From positions 1 through 21,222 of the forward strand of contig CAJUTD010000056.1 in NCBI GenBank assembly GCA_910589635.1: a stretch of 21,222 nucleotides of DNA. The letters are read 5' to 3'. This stretch comes from an uncultured Lachnospiraceae bacterium (GTDB lineage Bacteria; Bacillota; Clostridia; Lachnospirales; Lachnospiraceae). The position numbers and the translations under genes are program-made. Under the pieces are notes generated by a model, which saw only the letters and a list, made by a program, of their open reading frames with translations, was not told where the DNA came from and ran no database searches. The stretch's first letter is position 1. Each line of letters opens with the position of its first letter. Of this stretch, positions 12,781 through 21,222 are shown one piece after another.

Positions 12781-15360
12781 TTATTTAACCTTTACGGTAA
12801 GCGTAGCTTTTGCCTTGCTGTTATTGCCCGCCTTAATCGTAATCTTAGCGGTTCCCTTCTTCTTGGCAGTCACCAAACCTGTCTTAGAGACGGAAGCAAT
12901 CTTAGGCTTATTCGACTTATAGCTGAACTTGGTGCATACTGTCCCTTTGGGGATGCCCGGCTTAATCTGATAAGTCTTTTTCTTCTTGAGGCTGATACTC
13001 TTCTTTTTCAGCGTCACTTTGTTGGGAATGCCTTTGACTGTCACCTTACAGGTTGCCTTTGCACCGCCCACAGCCGTTGCTGTGATGGTAGCTGTCCCGG
13101 CTTTCTTCGCCGTAATTTTTCCATTTGTTACAGTTGCAATACCAGGATTGCTGCTCTTCCAGGTAATCGTCTTAGGTGCATCGTCCACATCCAATTCCGC
13201 TGTCAGCGTTGCTGTGGTACTTAACCCTTCCGTCTTCTTTGTACAGAGGGTCATAGATGTAGCACTCAATTCCACATGGTCTGCATACATCTGGGGCACT
13301 TCCACCAACTTATTATCCATCAGCTTCTCTGCGCGTGCCGTCAGGTTATCCATCTCTGTAGAATCTGTAACGTCTTTCTTCTGTCCTAACTTCTTGGCCT
13401 CAGCGGCAAGCTTTGTCATCTGAGCTTTTACGCCGGCACTGTAATTGCTGCTAGCTGCTGCTTTCTCTAAACGCTCTGCCAATCCGTCCATTGGCCTTGC
13501 ATCAAGATAAATGGGTGAAATCTCATGATAGTTGTTTGCTGCCGCAGCATTCATGCCTGTCATTTTGCTCTTGTCATTGTAATTCTTAACCAGGTTGTTA
13601 TACTCGTCAACAGTAATCGGAATCATGCCGCCATGGGTTCCCACATCGTTACCAGTACGCCCATAAGTTCCTTGTGGCATCTTTTTCACACTGTCCGGTT
13701 TAGACAAATCTGAAGTGACAAACGGCTCATAGCGAATCTGCATATTGCCGTAATTATCAATCATGATACACCACTCGTCACGATCAATAAACTTAAACAT
13801 GGTGGCTCCCTCATGGTAACCAACCAGGTCATCCAGCGCAGTCTGCTTAATCTTTGTGAAATGGTTGCCTGTGGATTCATTGATAAACCAGTTATAGATG
13901 ACTTCAGCCTTCCCCATATTGTTCTTATCACCAGTCAGGGCTGACAAATCTCCTAATTCTCCAAACGTAATGCCGTTGTATTTATATGGCGTAATCCTAA
14001 CCGGTTCTGTACTGTCATAATCAACGTTAGGATCCAGAACCGTGTCTGCGCTCATCAGCTGGATTTTTAAGAGTACGTTTCCTTTATTCGTTCTGGTCTC
14101 ATCCTTTACTACTCGGTACAGAGTGCCGTAAGGCGTTTCTTTTCCATTTTTATCTTTGCCTGCCACCCAGAGCTGGGAAGTATCAATATTGCCGTACCCG
14201 TCATTATCATCAGCGCCGCCAATGTCCACATATTTCTGATAGAAAGCCTCTTCTTCATAAAGTTTCGTAGGCCCAAAGTTGACAAAATCACTCGTCTCAC
14301 AGCAGTATAGACGGTTTCTTGCCGCACCATCCGCAGCCACGCGCCCGGACCAATATACGAGATAATTATCCTTATCAGGATTATAAATTGCTTCCGGCGC
14401 CCATGCCATTGCCGCATCAATCTGAGAACCTACGTCAATATAACGCCGCTCCCAAGTTACCCAGTCTTCCGTCTCCCATACAAAGAGATGTGTACTGCCA
14501 ATTCCAACCTGTGAAGTCTTTGCCCAATCTCCGCAGACATTGTTTGCCATATTGGATGCAGAACCGTAATTCGCAGAATGCGTATTTAAGTCCGTAGCAA
14601 GAAGCCAGACCTTATTGGAATCACTGCCATCAGCCTTACAGCCGCGAATCAAATAGGGGTCGCGGACACCTTGATCCCTTCCCTCAAAGGGGAATAATAC
14701 GGAAGCATCTCCGATTACTGTGTTGGGAATTTCTTCCTTATCAATCGTCACCTTATAATTTACGCTGTTCGGCGCGCATTTCTCAACACTGTTTATAAAA
14801 TTGCTTCCGGTGAGGAACGCCGGCTGACAGCCGTTCAATGCCGTCCAGTTCAATCCATCCTCACTGAGGAAAAAGTGAATCTGCTGCACATCATAGTTCT
14901 TCCCCTTGGGCACAGAAAAGCAGACATAGACATATCCTGCATAGGAATCGCCGGAAAGACCCTCGCGGACAGTCATCGGAAACGTCTTTGTAGCTGTCGC
15001 GCCATCTGCTGTTACCGTAGCAACCAAATTAAACTTATAATTCCCCTCTCCGGCATAAGGCCTCGTTACCTTTAAAATATTTCCTTCCACAGAAGCCGCG
15101 CCATGAGTGCCTGCCTCCGGCTGTCCCTGGATAGAATATTCAACTTTTGCTCCGGTCAATCCGTCCACAGAAGCTGGAAGCTCTAAATCCTCTGTCAAAA
15201 GCTGATTGATTTCAGATTCACGGATTGTCAAACTTTTGTTGACCGTTTCATTGATATCCCCTGCTGCCTGAGCCCTCAGCCCTTCTGCGGGCAATGCCCC
15301 CACGGTAAGGCTGGCGGTAAGGACTACAGCAGATACTATATTTAATATCTTTTTCTTCAT
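12781..15360 (-). CDS. Secreted glycoside hydrolase family 43 protein with bacterial Ig-like domains
   Basis: This 859-residue exported enzyme probably removes arabinose, xylose or a related sugar from polysaccharides. Signal peptide about 1-33 (ends AQAA). Residues 40-133 form an atrophied bacterial Ig domain (LPASVDGLTGAKVEYSI pattern). The five-bladed GH43 region spans about 140-650. Its triad can be placed: base D234 in VRDPYLIR, modulator D393 in GNIDTSQLW, acid E517 in YHEGATMFKF. WAPEAIYNPDKDNYLVYWS and GTHGGMIPIT are also family motifs. A helical linker follows, then two Big_2 domains (about 695-780 and 783-859) with TITWKSSNPGIATV and a lysine-rich last repeat. AGGAGG precedes the ATG, 23 bases after the LamG gene's stop. 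No LPXTG anchor; the basic Big domains may hold it at the wall. Exact substrate not readable. Confidence 0.88.
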   Translation of the reverse strand: MKKKILNIVSAVVLTASLTVGALPAEGLRAQAAGDINETVNKSLTIRESEINQLLTEDLELPASVDGLTGAKVEYSIQGQPEAGTHGAASVEGNILKVTRPYAGEGNYKFNLVATVTADGATATKTFPMTVREGLSGDSYAGYVYVCFSVPKGKNYDVQQIHFFLSEDGLNWTALNGCQPAFLTGSNFINSVEKCAPNSVNYKVTIDKEEIPNTVIGDASVLFPFEGRDQGVRDPYLIRGCKADGSDSNKVWLLATDLNTHSANYGSASNMANNVCGDWAKTSQVGIGSTHLFVWETEDWVTWERRYIDVGSQIDAAMAWAPEAIYNPDKDNYLVYWSGRVAADGAARNRLYCCETSDFVNFGPTKLYEEEAFYQKYVDIGGADDNDGYGNIDTSQLWVAGKDKNGKETPYGTLYRVVKDETRTNKGNVLLKIQLMSADTVLDPNVDYDSTEPVRITPYKYNGITFGELGDLSALTGDKNNMGKAEVIYNWFINESTGNHFTKIKQTALDDLVGYHEGATMFKFIDRDEWCIMIDNYGNMQIRYEPFVTSDLSKPDSVKKMPQGTYGRTGNDVGTHGGMIPITVDEYNNLVKNYNDKSKMTGMNAAAANNYHEISPIYLDARPMDGLAERLEKAAASSNYSAGVKAQMTKLAAEAKKLGQKKDVTDSTEMDNLTARAEKLMDNKLVEVPQMYADHVELSATSMTLCTKKTEGLSTTATLTAELDVDDAPKTITWKSSNPGIATVTNGKITAKKAGTATITATAVGGAKATCKVTVKGIPNKVTLKKKSISLKKKKTYQIKPGIPKGTVCTKFSYKSNKPKIASVSKTGLVTAKKKGTAKITIKAGNNSKAKATLTVKVK

Positions 15361-15383
15361 ATTTGCCTCCTGCTGGTTTATTC

Positions 15384-17276
15384 CTATTTCTTAATCTTCA
15401 CATTGGTCGTCAAAGTAACCGTCTTCTTCCCAACTTTCACCTTAGCAGTCACTTTTGCAACACCCTTCTTCTTAGCTGTCAGCTTGCCTGTCTTGGAAAT
15501 CTTTGCCAGTTTCTTACTCTTCTTATCCAGAGACCATGTTACCTTTCCGGACAAGCCCTTGACCTTTAAGGTTACCGATTTCTTTACCTTGAGAACGCTT
15601 TTGCTGCTAACTCCGGTAATCTCACCGACATTGAAGGAAATCCTTTTGGTAATGCTCTTTCCTGCTGAGCTAATCTTTACAGCTACCGTACCGGTACCTG
15701 ACTTCTTAGCTGTCACTGTCACAATATTACCCTTCACGCTCGCAGAACCCATAGCGCCGCTTGTCGTGGCTTTCACCGTATATCCGGCGTTCTTCATTGC
15801 CGTAGTGGGAGTAACGGTAATCGTCGCCTTCTTTCCTTTTGCCAGGCTTGTCGCATTTGCAGACGCTTTCACTCTCGTGATGTCATGGTTTACCTTTACC
15901 AATGTCTGGTATTCCATCTCAAAACCGTCATAAAGCGCTGTTACAGTAGTAGTGATACGCGCATAGCCAACTTTCTTCTGAGCGGTAACCACTCCGCTTG
16001 CGCTAACTTTAGCAATACTCTCATTGCTGGACTCGTATTTGACAGTAACATCCTCGTTCAATTTCAATGTGCTCGGCAGCCGGAATATCGTTTTCGTCTT
16101 CGTAGGCTCAAGCGTAACATTTCTGTCATAGCAGCTTGCCGTAATCTTGGCAATTGGATCACGATCTCCTTTGAATGACTCCGTAACCTCTACGGAAGTC
16201 GTTCCGGTCTTTGTTGTATTGCCCGCCTTCACAGAGGTAACAACTTCTGCTGTGCCCTCTTTATGAGCAGTAACTTCACCTGTAGATGCATCCACCGAAA
16301 TCACATCGCTGTTATCTTTTACTGCAAAACTTATTTCACATCTTTCTGCCGTAAGTTTATCCGGAAGCGTTACTTTAATTTCTCCTTTGGATCCCCGGTT
16401 CAAAGAGAGCTTCTTTGTCACATTTATCTCTGTTACGCCTTGTAATATTTCTTCCGGCGTCTTGCTTACTTCCGCATAACCTTTGGTATGTAAATCACTC
16501 ACCTGATCTGCATCCAGGGCTACGTTGTAGACGCTGATGTCGTCATACTCTCCGGTCGCGTAACCGCCACCGCCCTGATTGACACCAAGATAAATACTTC
16601 CACTGTTATCATTCAGCAGAGGTTCCGCTGTAGTTTGCGATACCTTATTACCATCAAGATAACAAATAACCTGATTGCCGGACTGGGTAATGGTGAACAT
16701 ATGCCATTCCATCCAATAGGAACCTGCACCGCTCATTTTATCGCTGCCCTGCGTACTGCCTGAATATAGATATAAATCCCTCCCATTGCTTCCTGCGATA
16801 GGCTTAATGGTAACATTCTCCTCCGCAGACTTGCCGATAGACATCACTGCAAACACTTTGTCTGCTTTAGAATTTAACGTGCCCCAGCTGGACTTAAACC
16901 ATGTGGAAACAGTATACTCGCTTCCAAGGTTCGCCTGCGGCAGTTTTAACCCATATTTTCCTTCCCCCTTTGTCGTATGGGATTCGTCAAGAATACCGTC
17001 CGTGCTGAGCGCATAACCTTCATCGCCCCTTCCGGGCATGAAATCAAGCGCACCGCTATACTTCCCGATATCGCTGCTAACCATCTGATTGGTAATCATC
17101 TGGATATCCTCGTACTTCCCATCGTCATCGGTGACCTTTTCACTAAAATCATACTTTGCCACAGGCTGTATGATTTTGGCTTCCGCTGCGCTAACGGCGG
17201 TTACGTTCCCGGTAAATACGGTAGTTACCACCATCGCGCAGGCAAGCAGTTTACTTACCACTTTCTTTAATTTCAT
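15384..17276 (-). CDS. Secreted LamG (concanavalin-like) protein with Big_2 repeats
   Basis: This 630-residue exported protein has a signal peptide (about 1-31, ends VSAAEA). A LamG-type jelly roll follows (about 38-265): it opens with VAKYDFSE and contains EYTVSTWFKSS, WHMFTITQSGNQVICYLDG and a closing YDDISVYNVALDADQV. Three or more Big_2-like units come next (about 285-365, 372-460, 465-550), then a lysine-rich tail unit. It has no catalytic domain, so it probably binds glycan or the cell surface. It is the first gene of a pair with GH43 (23-base gap). LamG and GH43 modules are often fused in one polypeptide, which supports a shared substrate. The start has AAAGGAG 6 bases upstream. An inverted repeat GCAGGG/CCCTGC (17295-17308) sits in the leader just before the ribosome binding site. 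Confidence 0.85.
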   Translation of the reverse strand: MKLKKVVSKLLACAMVVTTVFTGNVTAVSAAEAKIIQPVAKYDFSEKVTDDDGKYEDIQMITNQMVSSDIGKYSGALDFMPGRGDEGYALSTDGILDESHTTKGEGKYGLKLPQANLGSEYTVSTWFKSSWGTLNSKADKVFAVMSIGKSAEENVTIKPIAGSNGRDLYLYSGSTQGSDKMSGAGSYWMEWHMFTITQSGNQVICYLDGNKVSQTTAEPLLNDNSGSIYLGVNQGGGGYATGEYDDISVYNVALDADQVSDLHTKGYAEVSKTPEEILQGVTEINVTKKLSLNRGSKGEIKVTLPDKLTAERCEISFAVKDNSDVISVDASTGEVTAHKEGTAEVVTSVKAGNTTKTGTTSVEVTESFKGDRDPIAKITASCYDRNVTLEPTKTKTIFRLPSTLKLNEDVTVKYESSNESIAKVSASGVVTAQKKVGYARITTTVTALYDGFEMEYQTLVKVNHDITRVKASANATSLAKGKKATITVTPTTAMKNAGYTVKATTSGAMGSASVKGNIVTVTAKKSGTGTVAVKISSAGKSITKRISFNVGEITGVSSKSVLKVKKSVTLKVKGLSGKVTWSLDKKSKKLAKISKTGKLTAKKKGVAKVTAKVKVGKKTVTLTTNVKIKK

Positions 17277-17426
17277 TTCTTTCTCCTTTCTCTCGCAGGG
17301 TTCCCTGCCTTTTTCATTTTCCCGCGGCTATCCACCCGCTGATACATTTGTGTTCCCTTCCATTCCTCCCTTCTTCCATTCCTTACTTTTCCATATAATA
17401 TCCTCTATCCATTGGACAGTGCATGA

Positions 17427-17456
17427 ATAATAAATTACCCATTATCCGTTGCACAA
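17427..17456 (-). promoter_or_regulatory. Candidate promoter of the LamG-GH43 operon
   Basis: On the minus strand TTGTGC (17456-17451), an 18-base spacer and TATTAT (17432-17427) start immediately after the hemW stop codon. This implies a leader of about 145 bases. A second AT-rich -10-like site lies at about 17393-17400. No catabolite-repression operator could be recognised with confidence. Confidence 0.35.
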
Positions 17457-17457
17457 A

Positions 17458-18738
17458 TTAGCTGATAAACTCACAAAACACATAATTGCTAACGCCAATT
17501 CCAGCTTCTGTAAGCCGAACGATTCCTTCATGAAATTCTAACAAACCTTGTTGCTGCAATCTTTGCAAAACTGCGCCATAAACGCTCTCCAGGGTCATAT
17601 GAAACTTTTGCTGAAATCTTTCTCTTGATATGCCCTCCGTCATCCGTAACCCCAGAAACATGAATTCTTCCATTTGCTGTTTCTTGTCCAGATAGCACAC
17701 TGCCGCATCCACTTTCTCCTGTTCGCAATATGCTTGTAACTTTTCTCCAGTATAGCTCTCAGGCATCACCTGGTAACTTTCCCCGTTTCCCATAATTTCC
17801 GGCAAGTGGCAAAAATCTTCATTCATGTAAGCGCTTAACTGCCGCTTATTGGAAAACCTGGCGTTTCCCATAAATGATGAACTACCAAGCCCCAGCCCCA
17901 GATAAGGGGTCAGCTGCCAGTAACCAATATTATGACGGCATTCCCTGCAAGGCAAGGCATAATTAGAAATCTCATATCTCAAATATCCCCGGCTTTTTAA
18001 CATTTCCAGGGTGATATCATACATTTCCCGCTCTGCTTCCTCCGTCGGCAGCATATAAGGTTCTTCGCCCCGCTGCCTGCGCAGTTCGTCCTCTCCATAT
18101 GCTTCAAAAAAAGGCGTCCCTTCTTCCACAATCAGGCTGTACGCAGATATATGCTCCGGCACAAGCGCCAGAACCTTCTTTAAAGTATTCGCCCAATCCT
18201 GCACTTTCTGACCGGGCAGGCCTGACATCAGATCCACATTGACGTTATCAAACCCCATTTTCCTTGCTAAATCAAAACTCTCCAAAAATTCTCTGTATGT
18301 ATGAATCCTCCCAAGTTCCCTAAGCTTCCTGTCATCTGCTGACTGCAAGCCCAGGCTCAGGCGGTTAATGCCTGCTGATTTATAGAACGACAGCTTCTCG
18401 GCGGTCAGCGTTCCCGGATTGCATTCTATGGTAATCTCCGCATCCCGCTCCAAGCTAAAGTAACTGCGGACTGCCTCCATGATTTCCCAAATCTGCACTC
18501 CCGCCAACAGCGACGGCGTACCGCCGCCCACAAACACGGAAACCACCTGGTAACCGCGGCATGACAAACCCTGCTGCCTGATTTCTTCAAGAAGCCTATC
18601 TACATATTTCCTGCGAGTATCCTCATTCGCCGGCATGGACAGGAAGTCGCAGTATCTGCACTTCCTGACACAGAAAGGAATATGGATATATAATTCTAAC
18701 TTCTGTTGTGATACCATCGCCTGCCATCCGGTTTCCAT
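17458..18738 (-). CDS. hemW: Radical SAM heme chaperone HemW (coproporphyrinogen oxidase-like)
   Basis: The 426-residue cytoplasmic protein belongs to the HemN/HemW radical SAM group. HemW binds heme and delivers it to target proteins; it was long misannotated as oxygen-independent coproporphyrinogen III oxidase. Visible features: YIHIPFCVRKCRYCDF with the [4Fe-4S] cysteines C23, C27 and C30, the glycine-rich VFVGGGTPSLL, ECNPGTLT, the NRLSLGLQSADD motif, and RHNIGYWQ of the HemW-specific C-terminal region. The cysteine pattern CxxxCxYC without the extra HemN cysteine favours HemW. An AGGTG box precedes the ATG by 6 bases, 23 bases after the lepA stop. It is likely co-transcribed with lepA, the conserved order in Firmicutes. 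Confidence 0.93.
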   Translation of the reverse strand: METGWQAMVSQQKLELYIHIPFCVRKCRYCDFLSMPANEDTRRKYVDRLLEEIRQQGLSCRGYQVVSVFVGGGTPSLLAGVQIWEIMEAVRSYFSLERDAEITIECNPGTLTAEKLSFYKSAGINRLSLGLQSADDRKLRELGRIHTYREFLESFDLARKMGFDNVNVDLMSGLPGQKVQDWANTLKKVLALVPEHISAYSLIVEEGTPFFEAYGEDELRRQRGEEPYMLPTEEAEREMYDITLEMLKSRGYLRYEISNYALPCRECRHNIGYWQLTPYLGLGLGSSSFMGNARFSNKRQLSAYMNEDFCHLPEIMGNGESYQVMPESYTGEKLQAYCEQEKVDAAVCYLDKKQQMEEFMFLGLRMTEGISRERFQQKFHMTLESVYGAVLQRLQQQGLLEFHEGIVRLTEAGIGVSNYVFCEFIS

Positions 18739-18761
18739 TCATTTCACCTAATTGCTGCTTA

Positions 18762-20576
18762 TCAATTGTCATCCAGTTTGAGTACGCTCATAAATGCCTT
18801 CTGCGGAATCTCCACATTGCCAATCTGCCGCATACGCTTCTTGCCTTCCTTCTGCTTCTCTAAGAGCTTCCGTTTCCTGGAAATGTCGCCGCCATAACAT
18901 TTCGCCAGCACGTCCTTGCGCATGGCCTTCACAGTCTCCCTGGCAATGACCTTGCTGCCGATTGCCGCCTGGATTGGAATCTCAAACAAATGCCTGGGAA
19001 TCTCGCCCTTTAATTTCTCACACATCTTCCTGCCGCGTTCATACGCCGTTCCACTGTGGACAATAAAGGACAAAGCATCCACTTCCTCCTTATTGATAAG
19101 GATGTCCAGCTTGACAAGTTCAGAACGGGCGTAACCCTTCATCTCATAGTCAAAAGAAGCATATCCCCGGGAACGCGATTTCAAGGCGTCAAAGAAATCG
19201 TAAATAATCTCATTCAACGGCAAGTCATATTTAATCAACGCCCGCGTCTCTTCCATATATTCCATACTGATATAGATTCCGCGGCGTTCCTGGCATAAAT
19301 CCATTATGGCGCCGATATAGTCGCTCGTAACCATGATCTCTGCGCTTACCATCGGCTCTTCCATATAATCAATCTCCGCCGGGTCCGGCAGGTTGGAGGG
19401 GTTCGTCAATTCAATGACCTCTCCATTTGTCTTATACACTTTGTAGATAACGCCCGGCGCAGTCGTCACAAGATCCAGGTTATATTCCCGTTCCAAACGC
19501 TCCTGGATAATCTCTAAATGCAAGAGCCCAAGGAAGCCGCAGCGGAACCCAAAGCCCAGCGCGACAGAAGTCTCCGCCTCAAATTGCAGTGAAGCATCAT
19601 TTAACTGCAATTTCTCCAAGGCATCCCGCAAATCGGGATATTTGGCGCCGTCCGCCGGGTACATACCGCAGTATACCATAGGCGTCACTTTCTTATACCC
19701 TGGCAGTGGTTCCTTACAGGGATTCGCAGCGTCCGTCACCGTATCCCCCACCTGCGTGTCGCTGACATTCTTGAGGCTGGCAGTGATATAGCCTACCATA
19801 CCTGCGCTCAGCTCCTCACAGGGAATGAACTGGCCTGCGCCAAAATATCCTACCTCCACCACATCCGCCGTCGCTCCCGTCGCCATCATCTTAATCGTGG
19901 TTCCCGCACGCACGCATCCCTCTTTCATCCGACAGAACACAATCACGCCCTTATAAGAATCATACAATGAGTCAAAAATCAACGCCTGCATCGGATTATC
20001 CGGGCTGCCTCCAGGCGCCGGGATCTTCTCTACAATCTGCTCTAATACTTCCTCAACGTTTTGTCCGGTCTTCGCCGAGATCTGCGGCGCATCCTGGGCT
20101 TCCAGGCCAATCACATCCTCAATCTCCTCGATGACGCGCGCCGGCTCAGCGCTGGGAAGGTCTATTTTATTAATCACCGGTAGCACGTCCAAATCATGAT
20201 CCAAGGCCAAATAGACATTTGCCAACGTCTGCGCCTCAATTCCCTGTGCTGCATCTACTACCAGAATAGCTCCATCACATGCCGCAAGACTGCGTGAAAC
20301 CTCATAATTAAAATCTACATGTCCCGGAGTGTCAATAAGGTTGAAAATATATTCCTCCCCATCCTTAGCCTTATATACAATGCGCACCGCCTGTGCTTTG
20401 ATCGTGATGCCGCGCTCACGCTCCAACTCCATGTTGTCTAAAACCTGCGCCTGCATCTCCCGGCTGGTCAACAGCCCGGTCTTCTCAATAATGCGATCCG
20501 CAAGGGTAGACTTCCCATGGTCTATATGTGCGATAATGCAAAAATTCCTGATTTTACTCTGCTCAATTGCTGCCAT
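18762..20576 (-). CDS. lepA: Elongation factor 4 (LepA), ribosomal GTPase
   Basis: The full-length 604-residue translation GTPase binds the ribosome and affects translocation and initiation. The GTPase domain has G1 AHIDHGKST (16-24), G2 region GITIKA, G3 DTPGHVDF and G4 NKIDLP. Domain II, the EF-G-like domains III and V (GFGFRCGFLGLLHLEI, EPMVSAEIMVTSDYIG) and the LepA-specific C-terminal domain follow, with the typical end AKCYGGDISRKRKLLEKQKEGKKRMRQIG. No residue appears missing. GGAGG is 6 bases before the ATG. Its leader holds a palindrome and an AT-rich promoter candidate. Confidence 0.98.
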   Translation of the reverse strand: MAAIEQSKIRNFCIIAHIDHGKSTLADRIIEKTGLLTSREMQAQVLDNMELERERGITIKAQAVRIVYKAKDGEEYIFNLIDTPGHVDFNYEVSRSLAACDGAILVVDAAQGIEAQTLANVYLALDHDLDVLPVINKIDLPSAEPARVIEEIEDVIGLEAQDAPQISAKTGQNVEEVLEQIVEKIPAPGGSPDNPMQALIFDSLYDSYKGVIVFCRMKEGCVRAGTTIKMMATGATADVVEVGYFGAGQFIPCEELSAGMVGYITASLKNVSDTQVGDTVTDAANPCKEPLPGYKKVTPMVYCGMYPADGAKYPDLRDALEKLQLNDASLQFEAETSVALGFGFRCGFLGLLHLEIIQERLEREYNLDLVTTAPGVIYKVYKTNGEVIELTNPSNLPDPAEIDYMEEPMVSAEIMVTSDYIGAIMDLCQERRGIYISMEYMEETRALIKYDLPLNEIIYDFFDALKSRSRGYASFDYEMKGYARSELVKLDILINKEEVDALSFIVHSGTAYERGRKMCEKLKGEIPRHLFEIPIQAAIGSKVIARETVKAMRKDVLAKCYGGDISRKRKLLEKQKEGKKRMRQIGNVEIPQKAFMSVLKLDDN

Positions 20577-20594
20577 GCTGTTCCTCCAAATCCC

Positions 20595-20609
20595 TAATCT
20601 GTCAGATTA
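20595..20609. repeat. Short palindrome in the lepA leader
   Basis: TAATCTG-T-CAGATTA is a perfect 7-1-7 inverted repeat ending 11 bases before the lepA ribosome binding site and about 15 bases into the predicted transcript. It could be an operator for a dimeric repressor or chance. Confidence 0.4.
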
Positions 20610-20630
20610 AGAAAAAATTTCCCTATGTCC

Positions 20631-20659
20631 ATTATATTAACACAAAATGAACTAGATTG
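20631..20659 (-). promoter_or_regulatory. Candidate promoter of lepA-hemW
   Basis: On the minus strand TATAAT (20636-20631) is a perfect -10. The -35 at 17 bases (CAATCT) is poor, and a better TAGACA lies 21 bases upstream, beyond normal spacing. The start would be about 20624. Confidence 0.4.
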
Positions 20660-20733
20660 TCTATGCAAAAACAAAATCCTTACTATATCTTGTACAACGG
20701 CCATAATAAATGGAAATGAAAGCCTATCCCCAC

Positions 20734-20769
20734 GGAAATCAATTTAGTAAAAAATCAAAATTAATTTCC
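20734..20769. terminator. AT-rich inverted repeat right after holA (possible terminator)
   Basis: GGAAATTAATTT (20769-20758 on the minus strand) pairs with AAATTGATTTCC (20745-20734), 12 bp with one G-T and a T-rich loop. It begins 5 bases after the holA stop. It has no trailing T run, so termination is uncertain. Confidence 0.4.
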
Positions 20770-20774
20770 ATGAG

Positions 20775-21222
20775 TTATCCTCTGCTGTACTTGACGATCA
20801 AAAGTTCCACCGCCAGCCGGTCGTTGAGGTTTCCGGTTTTCACATCCTCTTCCGCCTGCACGCAGTCCTCCACTGCCTCCCTGAGCTGTCCAAATGTAAA
20901 TCTTCCCGCCTGGGTGAAATTCTTACGCACAGCAAATTCAGGAATTTTTGCCTTAGCGGCAATTTGCTTATTGCCATACCCCTGGCGTTTTAAATCCTTT
21001 ACCTGTAACAAAATCTGAAACTGCCTGGCAATCAAAAATAAAATCCGCATTGGCGGTTCCTTTAATGCCAGCAGATCGTAATACAGCTCCAATGCCTGCT
21101 TTTGCTGTTTTCCGGCAATCTGATCCACCATCTCAAATATTCTTCCCGTCGTCTGCGCAACACAGACTGCATCCACATCCTCTGCTGAAATCACTTCCCG
21201 CCCCAACGTATAACAAAACAGC
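20775..21222 (-). CDS. holA: DNA polymerase III delta subunit, C-terminal part (runs off the window)
   Basis: The open frame continues to the window edge (...LFCYTLGREVISAEDVDAVC), so the 5' end lies outside; the TTG at 21206 is internal. The visible 148 residues match the C-terminal part of HolA. They include the end of the AAA+-like lid region (GREVISAEDVDAVC, then IFEMVDQIAGK), the collar helices (ALELYYDLLALKEPPMRILFLIARQFQILLQVK), and the closing LNDRLAVELLIVKYS, where family members end in a similar leucine-rich helix. Delta opens the sliding clamp within the clamp loader. It lies upstream of lepA in the usual Firmicutes neighbourhood, though I see no rpsT gene or spore-protease gene between them, which many relatives have. 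Confidence 0.9.
   Translation of the reverse strand, partial: LFCYTLGREVISAEDVDAVCVAQTTGRIFEMVDQIAGKQQKQALELYYDLLALKEPPMRILFLIARQFQILLQVKDLKRQGYGNKQIAAKAKIPEFAVRKNFTQAGRFTFGQLREAVEDCVQAEEDVKTGNLNDRLAVELLIVKYSRG

Overview
The window reads as chromosomal DNA of a low-to-moderate GC Gram-positive anaerobe, most likely a gut Lachnospiraceae (Clostridia). This is inferred from strong AGGAGG-type ribosome binding sites, an AgrC/AgrA-like two-component pair, lysine-rich bacterial Ig-like (Big_2) tails on secreted proteins, and the holA - lepA - hemW order. Almost all genes lie on the minus strand. Exceptions are a MATE transporter and one 63-residue membrane protein.

Layout. Positions 1-830 hold the start of an unrecognised minus-strand gene, a probable C-terminal remnant of an ABC permease followed by its terminator, then a good promoter and a long structured leader ahead of a MATE multidrug transporter (832-2142). 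Convergent to this is a small SCP2-domain protein with its own promoter. Next, on the minus strand, comes a probable peptide/drug-efflux operon: repeat-containing lipoprotein, an unusually large HlyD/MacA-like adaptor, MacB-type ATPase and MacB/FtsX-type permease (7756 down to 2712). Directly upstream, separated by a strong GAAA-loop terminator, lies an AgrC-like kinase and AgrA-like LytTR regulator operon (10197 down to 8105). The 63-residue two-helix membrane protein diverges from it.

Positions 10910-12347 carry a four-helix membrane protein, a possible 27-residue single-helix peptide overlapping its stop codon, and a cytoplasmic-looking T7-lysozyme-type amidase with two SH3 domains. These sit just past the 3' end of a tRNA-Thr(CGU) gene that has a near-consensus promoter and its own terminator. 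The order resembles a lysis cassette or the edge of an integrated element.

Positions 12781-17276 encode two secreted proteins in one operon: a LamG/Big_2 protein followed by a GH43 glycosidase with Big domains. They probably act together on plant or host arabinose/xylose-containing glycans. The right end is housekeeping: hemW, lepA and the C-terminal part of holA.

How the genes may work together: the AgrC/AgrA-like pair probably senses an extracellular peptide or envelope-active compound and controls the adjacent lipoprotein-adaptor-ABC exporter, in the manner of YknXYZ/MacAB-like defence systems. That link rests on gene proximity only. No agrB or agrD gene is present, so the signal is unknown.
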